Source: Polytrichum commune
Taxonomy: Eukaryota; Streptophyta; Polytrichopsida; Polytrichales; Polytrichaceae
NCBI GenBank assembly: GCA_950295325.1
Contig: OX485805.1
Location: 16,233,501 to 16,297,500 of the forward strand
Direction of reading: 5' to 3'
Length of the DNA: 64,000 nt
Positions 57,357 to 64,000 of this stretch are shown here, piece by piece; position 1 is the stretch's first letter, and every line of letters starts with the position of its first letter. The translations under genes and the position numbers were made by a program. The notes under the pieces are model-generated. The model worked only from the letters and a program-made list of their open reading frames with translations, ran no database searches and was not told the DNA's origin.

Positions 57357-58506
57357 TATGCAGCAACGCAGGTTGTAGGTTTAGAAAAAACAAACTGAAC
57401 CTCAGTGTTGTAAAGTAAGAGGTAGCTTTACATCGCAATTGGGGAATTGTTGATAATATTCAATGTGTATTCAGCTATGTATTAGCCATCAAAACAGAAT
57501 GCTTGAGATCTGGTGCAAACACCCAAATCTGGCCACGTGAAGCGGATGAATGGATCATCACCACTCACATCTTAAACTATGATTGTTGGAACCACCCCCC
57601 CCCCCTTTGTACTTAGTAGCAAAGTGTTGAATCTACTGCCAAATTAATGTTGCGGTAAGGTGAACCACCCTAACCCCCTACCCTAGCGATTTTGCATTAG
57701 GGTACGGTTGCCCACATCATGTATACGTGCCTAATTCACCTTGAAGCCAATTCCTTTTACCTGGCATCATAAGCATGGCTCATTTCTCACATGTCTCCAT
57801 GTTGTGCGCCTCTAATCATGTGCTCTAATCACAGTTTAGACTCTAGCCCCCATGATATTTGGTGCCACCATGTTTCATGTAAAACTCACTTTGGCAACTA
57901 TGATTTCGATGTTAACATGCGTGAACCCTTCAAACCACTAACTGGCAACTATGATAACCCTTCATGCCACTTATTGATAATTTTAAGCTCATAATCACAC
58001 CAATCAATACCATCAATACCCTTTTACCTTAGCTCAAATGAGATGATGGGGCCAACATGTCATTATGACTTGTATGTTTGAAGATTTGCCTACACAACAC
58101 TGTCAAGTAGGTTGTGTAATTGTGGAAAGAGTGGAGTGCTATATGATATTTGATGACATACTAACGTAGCAATGGCCAATTGTTGTAAGAGCCATGCCTA
58201 CTTGTAGTTCACACATAAATGGATGCCTATAAATGTCTTGGATATGGATTTAGGGTAATCCCTCTCCCCCTCCCCCTCCCAAAGGCTAGGGAACCTATTA
58301 ATGAATACTCTACTAGCCTAATGGGGTGCAAAATGGCTTGACCCAATCTATGGACTTTCTCTAGTGCATGTGCTAATTGATAGTACCAACTAATAGATAT
58401 TTGACGACATACTAACCATAGTCATGATTTTGGTAGTGGATAAGGTGTTCATTTAAGCTTTTTGCATATTAAGTAGAGAGATGGACCCAACCATGACATG
58501 GTTTGA
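57357..58506. other. Noncoding region after gene X
   Basis: Contains a poly-C tract near 57590 and short chance frames. No domain, transposon end or RNA gene is recognised. It probably includes the 3' untranslated region of X. Confidence 0.6.
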
Positions 58507-59215
58507 CTAACTGTGAGCCCAAAATCGTGCCCACATGTGGTGATTAATTCTTCGAAACCAATTTTAGTTTGACTTTGAGGTGTTATGATTATTCACAAAA
58601 CATAAAAAGAGTGAAGTGTGATGTGGATTTAAGTTTAGGCATTAGAATGTGTTGTGTGGTTATTTCAAGGTTTGATTTCAATAAGAGAATACCTTGACTA
58701 GGTGAGTAGGGGTAAGGTGAGGCAAGGTGAGCTCCGCGGGTTAAATGCCCACTTTTGGATCCACCTTGTTAGTTTAGGAAGAAGGAAGCTTGGTGGAAGG
58801 GGATTAGTCCCTACTTTGGAGGTGAAGGTTAAGGGATTGTGATTGGAGGTGCTAATCCTCTCACCCTATCCTCACCTCTCTCTCCCTCTCTCCCTCTCTC
58901 CCTCTTTACTACTTAAGGTGTTTTCTCTCTCATTTTCCTCTCTCTCCATCAAGCACTCTCAAGGGAGCAAGCTCTTAAGAGCTTGAGCCACGTGTGTGGG
59001 TTATTAGTTTTAGTGAAGTTAATTAGTTAAGCTCTCTCTCTCAAGGCCTCCCAAGTGAGTGAGCTCTTAGAGCTTAAGATTGCATGTAGTGATTAGGTGG
59101 TAGTTAGTGAAAGTAGTGTGTTAGATTAGTTCATGACTTAGAAGCAAAGGAAAGAAAAGAAGAATTTAGAAAACCTTGATTAGGGGATGAGGGGGGTTGT
59201 AGTAAAGGTAGCCAA

Positions 59216-59720
59216 GGTTGCTGGACTGTATTTCTGCTGGGCCTAAGGCTAAGGGCAGCCAAGGCTGCTGGATTGTGTTTCTGTTGGGCCTACATCCAAG
59301 GAGCGGAGCTGCTGGATTGTATTTCTGCTGGGCCTAAGGCTAAGGGCAGCCAAGGCTGCTGGATTGTATTTCTGTTGGGCCTAAGGCTAAGGGCAGCCAA
59401 GGCTGCTAGATTGTGTTTCTGTTGGGCCTAAGGCTAAGGGCAGCCAAGGCTGCTAGATTGTGTTTCTGTTGGGCCTAAGGCTAAGGGCAGCCAAGGCTGC
59501 TGGATTGTATTTTTGTTGGGCCTACAGCCAAGGAGCGGAGCGGCTGGATTGTATTTCTGCTGGGCCTGCAGCCAAGGTTGTTGGACTGTATTTCGGCTGG
59601 GCCTAAGGGCAGCCAGGGCTGCTGGATTGTATTTCCGCTGGGCCTACGCCAAGGAGCGGAGCTGCTGGACCGTATTTCTGCTGGGCCAAGGCCAAGGAGC
59701 TGGGCTGCGGGACCGTACTT
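59216..59720. repeat. ~48-bp tandem array in LTR G
   Basis: Unit of the type GCTGCTGGATTGTATTTCTG plus TTGGGCCTAAGGCTAAGGGC, about ten units, some with a CCAAGGAGCGGAG variant. Confidence 0.88.
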
Positions 59721-59971
59721 CGGCTGGGCTTGAGTTAGTTCGTTAGCTTTGATAAGTTAGGCTACTATGGGGGGGGGTAGTTAGGCTAATCCCTTGCGGG
59801 ATTGCTAGACCATACTAGATTCTTTCATGCCATCTTGGTTCTTAGGTAAAGTTGGATTCATTAGGAAAGTAGAAGTGTGTGTGAATCTTGAATGTGTTGG
59901 TGGTTACCCATTGAGGTAAGTGTTTTTAAACACTCGTACTCTTTGGTTGGAATAAATCACGTGCATAATTA

Positions 59972-60136
59972 ATGGAGAATGTGGAGGATCCTAGCAAGGA
60001 CAAGATAAAGGAAGTAAAAATCAAGAAGTCTAGAGGGATCTCTTTAAGGGCATGTGTGGCCAAGGCCGTGGGTTGGACCCTTGAGAAATCAAATTCCACT
60101 ACGAGCAACGATGCTCACAATAACAAAGCAAGTTGA
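59972..60136 (+). CDS. Short LTR-borne frame related to the Gag start
   Basis: 54 codons from ATG 59972 to TGA 60134-60136: MENVEDPSKDKIKEVKIKKS, then RGISLRACVAKAVGWTLEK. The homologues are the frame at 37074-36902 and the first ~40 residues upstream of the T Gag-protease frame. Conservation in three copies argues that it was once functional. Confidence 0.4.
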   Translation: MENVEDPSKDKIKEVKIKKSRGISLRACVAKAVGWTLEKSNSTTSNDAHNNKAS

Positions 60137-60272
60137 GTTGAGATGAAGTTAGTACCTAGGACATAAGAGCCATATAGCAATCCACATTATGATATTAGGA
60201 ATTGAATGTGATTCTCAAAGCCATCACCCGGACTAGGACGCTTAAGGGTGGTGGGTTTGGCCTCACACTAAC

Positions 60273-61296
60273 CATACCAAAGTCAGTGGCTATTAAATGT
60301 TTACTTCCAATCCACCATAATGTTGGAAATTATGACTTGTTTGTACGATTTCAAGCATGACGTAACAAGTTCTTGATTTAGAAAAGCTGACATTTCTAAA
60401 GCATCCAAATGTGTTGATTATGATTAGTAGTTTCCTTGTACAATTAATGTGTACCTCTAATTGATTGCCACTTAAAACTCCAAATGACAATTCACAATTG
60501 ATTGTGGAAATGGCTACAACCATAATAACCAATTGGACCCTCTTGGCCTAAGTACCTAGCGATTTGGTTGAGAGGCTTTAGGTTGCCAATAACTATTTAG
60601 ATTTGTTTGCCTTAGCCCCAAATTATTTGCCTAACACCCTTAGGTGGGCAATGATCTATTGGTGCCAACATGTCACATGTTGAAGGGTGCAATTAGTTGT
60701 GGGGATGTTGTGGGGATGTTGTGGAGATACATATTAAATGGTGCCATGTGAATTGATGTGACTTACACTCAATGCCAAGTCCTCACCTGAATCATGTTCG
60801 CATCACATCTACGTACCGCGTCTCAACAGTTTGTAGTGCCTAAGTACTTTGCCGCCTTATTCGGATTGGGAGGGAGAACATCAGGCAGTTGGTGGAGCTT
60901 GTCGTCCGTGGCAGAAGTGTTTTCATCTCCGGACTATGTCTTGCCTTCTTGGTAGTGATCGGGCCTACTTACCTGTATTTGTGTGCATCGTTGCTGGGGA
61001 GTTGTTGGGACCACTCCAGCTCCGCGTTTGCTTGAAGATTGTGTTTGTCATTGTAGAAAGTAGGTTTCAGAGCGTGCAGGGAGAACTCTGTGAGGATTAG
61101 TTTTGGTCGTAACTTGTGAGTGCTTGATCGCGAGGATTGTGAGCTTTTTGCTGAGGTTGGATTAGTCATGGTTGGAACTTGGCAGCTCCAGCTCCAGCTC
61201 CACTCCAGCTCCGCGTTTATGAGGTTGTTTGGATTGTAACCTAGGGCCAATCGAAATACATATTGCTCAATCGCAATTTCTGGTGAGGCGATCAGC
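60273..61296. other. Noncoding region upstream of gene Y
   Basis: No gene recognised. Near 61010 and 61195 the string CCACTCCAGCTCCGCGTTT is present twice. May contain the promoter and leader of Y. Confidence 0.55.
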
Positions 61297-62589
61297 ATGA
61301 GCGCTTCCCTTCGTCGCCGCCTTCGGGAAGAGGATTGTATCAAGCAAGGGGGTAATGCAAGGGCCTCTAGCTCGCGCAAGATTCGGGGAGACATCCCTGA
61401 TGCATTGGAGACAATTGTGTAGACTCAATGGGATGACCCCATTGACCTGCACAAACTTGAAGCCGGGTTGAGGAAGAAATTGTTGAGGGCAGCACCATTC
61501 TTGATGGGGAGACGTGCAACGAAGTATGACGAAGGCTGGTTCAATTCCACACTGGGTCTTTGTAAGACATGCCCTCTACCCACCAAAATTTCTGAGACAC
61601 AGTGCCCTACTTCTAACTATGCCACTACCTGGCCTTACATGGATGATGACAACAAGTCCAGGTTCCCCCTAGACAAGTGCAAAGACCCTACCGCGAGAGA
61701 CACCTACCTGGCGTTGTACAAGCGAGTTTATGGGGAGAAACCAGACAATGGTTCTTTGCCAATTTCTTTTTTGCGGGGGGCTTACATGTTTTACGGCCTG
61801 GACCAACCTGTGAATTGGGCAGGGCACGCCTCAAAGGTGTACACCGAGCGCTTTGAGCACCCTGCCAAGAATCCCATGAAGCTTTCCCCACTTGCACCAA
61901 TGTTGCAAGTGCAGGCAATTGTGAACATACTGGGTGCTGCAATTTCTCAGGGAGGTGGTGGAGACAAAGCCGCCGAGAATTCGGGCCCAGCTGGCGTGTC
62001 ACTAGAGCAGCTGCAATCCAAGCTCCAAGCGAACATCGATGATGTGCAGCAATTAGCTGCTACATTTGACACCCTAAATGAGAAGCAGAATAATGTGCAA
62101 ACACAGCTAAATGCCTACGATGCCAAAGATCTGGAGTTGGACCAGCAACATAGGCAATTGAAAGACAGGTCTGCGAGGTTGGCAAAATTAGCCATGTAGA
62201 GGGAGAAAGCAGAGATGGACAAAGCTGCTCACGACATTTTGTTGCAAATGGTGGCCAACAATGAAGAAATTAACCAGTTGAGAGTAAAGTTCCACAAGCT
62301 GGAAGCCCAGATTGATGCCAGGTACTTGAAGTGGGCTAGCAAGAATGAGGAAACAGAATTGTTGAGGAAACAGGTGGAGACAAAACGCTTGTCCATGATC
62401 ACCATTCGTCCAAAGAAGATAGTTGACAAGCTTCCCACTTTGGCTGATGACACCGAGGGAGCAATGTCGCTAGCATGCCCTGGTTGTTGCCGTTTTTTCT
62501 TGAAGAATGTGGCAGTGCCTTTTTCATGTGGGTGTATGTACCATCCCCATTGTCTATGGGAAATGTTGGTAGTGGGCCACTGTAGTTAG
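61297..62589 (+). pseudogene. Gene Y: coiled-coil protein with C-terminal Cys/His motif
   Basis: A single frame of 430 codons from ATG 61297 (MSASLRRRLREEDC) to TAG 62587-62589, broken only by TAG at 61420-61422 and 62197-62199. The N-terminal half contains PFLMGRRATKYDEGWFNSTL and several Cys (CKTC); the middle (about residues 215-360) is a Gln-rich coiled coil (LEQLQSKLQANIDDVQQLAA). The C-terminus has a Cys/His cluster, CPGCC then CGCMYHPHC (residues about 394-419), reminiscent of a RING- or TRAF-type zinc site but not matching a standard spacing. I do not recognise the family. Same strand as X and about 3.9 kb downstream (2.2 kb without LTR G). Confidence 0.6.
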
Positions 62590-62818
62590 CTTTTTGGATT
62601 AAAGACAAAACCAGGGAACAAATCAGGGAAGACTTAAAATGTGACTTTTATCTCATCTAGGTGTCTTAGACAAGGTTCTTTAGGAAAAACATAGAATTAT
62701 TTCACTCCCTTTTAACTTAGAACTGACAATTATCTTAGGGGTAAGGGATAAAAACTCTAAAAACTCTCTTTGTCAGTACATACAAATGTGACAGTCTCTC
62801 ACCTCACACTAAGTCCCA
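62590..62818. other. Noncoding sequence after gene Y
   Basis: No feature recognised; likely 3' untranslated region of Y. Confidence 0.5.
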
Positions 62819-63937
62819 GGCAATAGTCTGGCAGTGAGTTCATTTTAATTGGACCAGGTGCAGTGCACAAGCATAGGCACAGCCATCGACTATAGTCTTT
62901 TCAAAAGTAACATCGTTGAGTCTTATTTGTCAAAGCCAAGGGCACTTTGATCTTTGCTATAGTCTTTAGTTCCACATTAACATAATTCACATCTGGTTAT
63001 AGTCTTCAATGGATTCTTAGTTCATTAGAAACCGCAATTACAACAAGGCCATAGACTGGAATTACATGAATTCGATTATTACCAAGTCATGGTTACAAGA
63101 AAAGTTGGAATCACTATCCTCTGGAATAGGAAACGTCCAGCCAGTGACTGTGTTGTCCTTTCGGCTTCCTCCAAAGCAACTGTCCAAGGCTATAGTCTTG
63201 CCACTAGGCCCTTCTATCTTCCATCATGACTATTGCCTTCTCAATATATTGAGTTCATTTATAATGGGGATCACAGTCACACACACACACTCATTGGGGC
63301 TAGTACAGATTCCTTGATTTCATTTAATCATCTTATTAGCGTATACCCTCACTTTCTTTATTGATTTCACATTCTTACTCCAGTATAAGGAGGCTCTCAG
63401 ATTTACATCTGATTATACCATGGCAATCATCTCTCATAAATCCTCTTAATATTCCAGACTATAGCCTTGTCCTAATTGGGTCTACCCTGGTCTCTCAGGG
63501 AAATTCCCTCGTCAATCACAAGGTCTATAGTCTTCACTCCAGGTAATTGAGAATGAAATCTCATCATCCATTCCCACAGGAGGGTAATTTCTCAGACCAT
63601 GGCCTGAAGCTATTATGAGGGATGATCTCATTTACTAATGCAGGCAATTGCCTGTCCGTGTTTACTCCCTCTAAGTCCTTGTATAATGATTAACCAGAAT
63701 ATAGCCTGATTAGGTAATTGTATCATGCACTTATGTCCTTTCAATTTGTCTTGTAATCACCTACACTTACTGCACATGGCTATGGTCTGTCGCTACTGTA
63801 GCAAAGTAAAAACAATTCCTACAAAGGTAACTCCTTCACTTTGCAATCCCTGCAAAGTGTACTGACATACAGTCTCAGACTATAACCTTGACACTCACTT
63901 AGAATTAGTCTTCCATCCCAATATCAAGACTATGGCC
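62819..63937. repeat. Array of palindromic 10-mer motifs, right region
   Basis: Thirteen copies or near-copies of GRCYATRGYC or its central part in 1.1 kb: 62888-62897 (GACTATAGTC, perfect palindrome), 62956, 62995, 63048, 63188, 63228, 63457, 63523, 63595, 63697, 63778, 63878 and 63928, plus a weaker one at 62819. The sequences between motifs are not alike, so this is not a simple tandem repeat. The spacing is 40-230 bp. The array probably continues past the window. Confidence 0.75.
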
Positions 63938-64000
63938 CGAACTTGCAAATGATATTCAATAGACACAACAAAAGGTCAAGATGAATCTTTCAAACTATCA

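Larger units (their letters stand above)
58512..60267 (-). mobile_element. Solo LTR G of the T family
   Basis: 1756 bp, TGTGAGCCC to GGCCTCACA, with the perfect 5-bp duplication CTAAC at 58507-58511 and 60268-60272. It is inverse to the left LTR of T and shares its ends, GAGAGA-type tract (CT-rich on this strand, 58868-58905) and the short Gag-like frame. Confidence 0.92.

Noticed and set aside
60969-61394. 141-codon minus-strand frame upstream of and overlapping gene Y
   Set aside because: Antisense shadow of Y and of the duplicated CCAGCTCC-rich sequence; no domain.

Overview
The window is nuclear DNA of a plant, most likely a vascular plant with a large, transposon-packed genome. It holds long terminal repeat (LTR) retrotransposons primed by initiator tRNA-Met, a chromodomain-type Ty3/gypsy polymerase, GT-AG introns, and TA-duplicating pogo-like and 8-bp-duplicating hAT elements. 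There are no operons, no bacterial signals and no intact ordinary host gene. The species cannot be fixed from sequence alone; the two unusual large genes (called X and Y here) make a fern, lycophyte or gymnosperm as plausible as an angiosperm.

Layout. 1-13709 is chromovirus copy A (+), split by copy B (-, 3853-10850). 13710-19866 is mixed intergenic DNA with a 127-bp tandem repeat, a possible exon, and a chimeric or truncated chromovirus (16469-16974 and 17967-19370). 19869-21767 is a pogo-like DNA transposon. 21770-24330 is repeat-rich. 24702-57356 is one multi-exon gene-like unit (X) blown apart by four insertions: a solo LTR (24875-25832), full chromovirus C (27145-34211), a hAT element (35610-36600), and a 20.3-kb block T (36723-57021). 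T is a second LTR family with a Gag-protease frame; one of its LTRs is split by chromovirus D (41343-55909), which itself contains full copy E (42879-49948) and solo LTR F (53066-54038). 58512-60267 is a solo LTR of the T family (G). 61297-62589 is gene-like unit Y. 62819-63937 carries an array of a palindromic 10-mer.

How the parts relate. All five larger chromovirus copies lack the reverse transcriptase catalytic core and share stop codons in integrase. Two of them (B, C) nevertheless have nearly identical LTRs and perfect target duplications, so the family must be copied by enzymes supplied from elsewhere. Removing the later insertions joins the X reading frame across three retrotransposon junctions. 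X and Y lie between two regions carrying the palindromic motif GRCYATRGYC (left 21770-23123, right 62819-63937). I infer that X, Y and these arrays may be the remains of one DNA transposon of at least about 11 kb, with X related to a poorly characterised transposon-like family. This is the best candidate for an undescribed system here.
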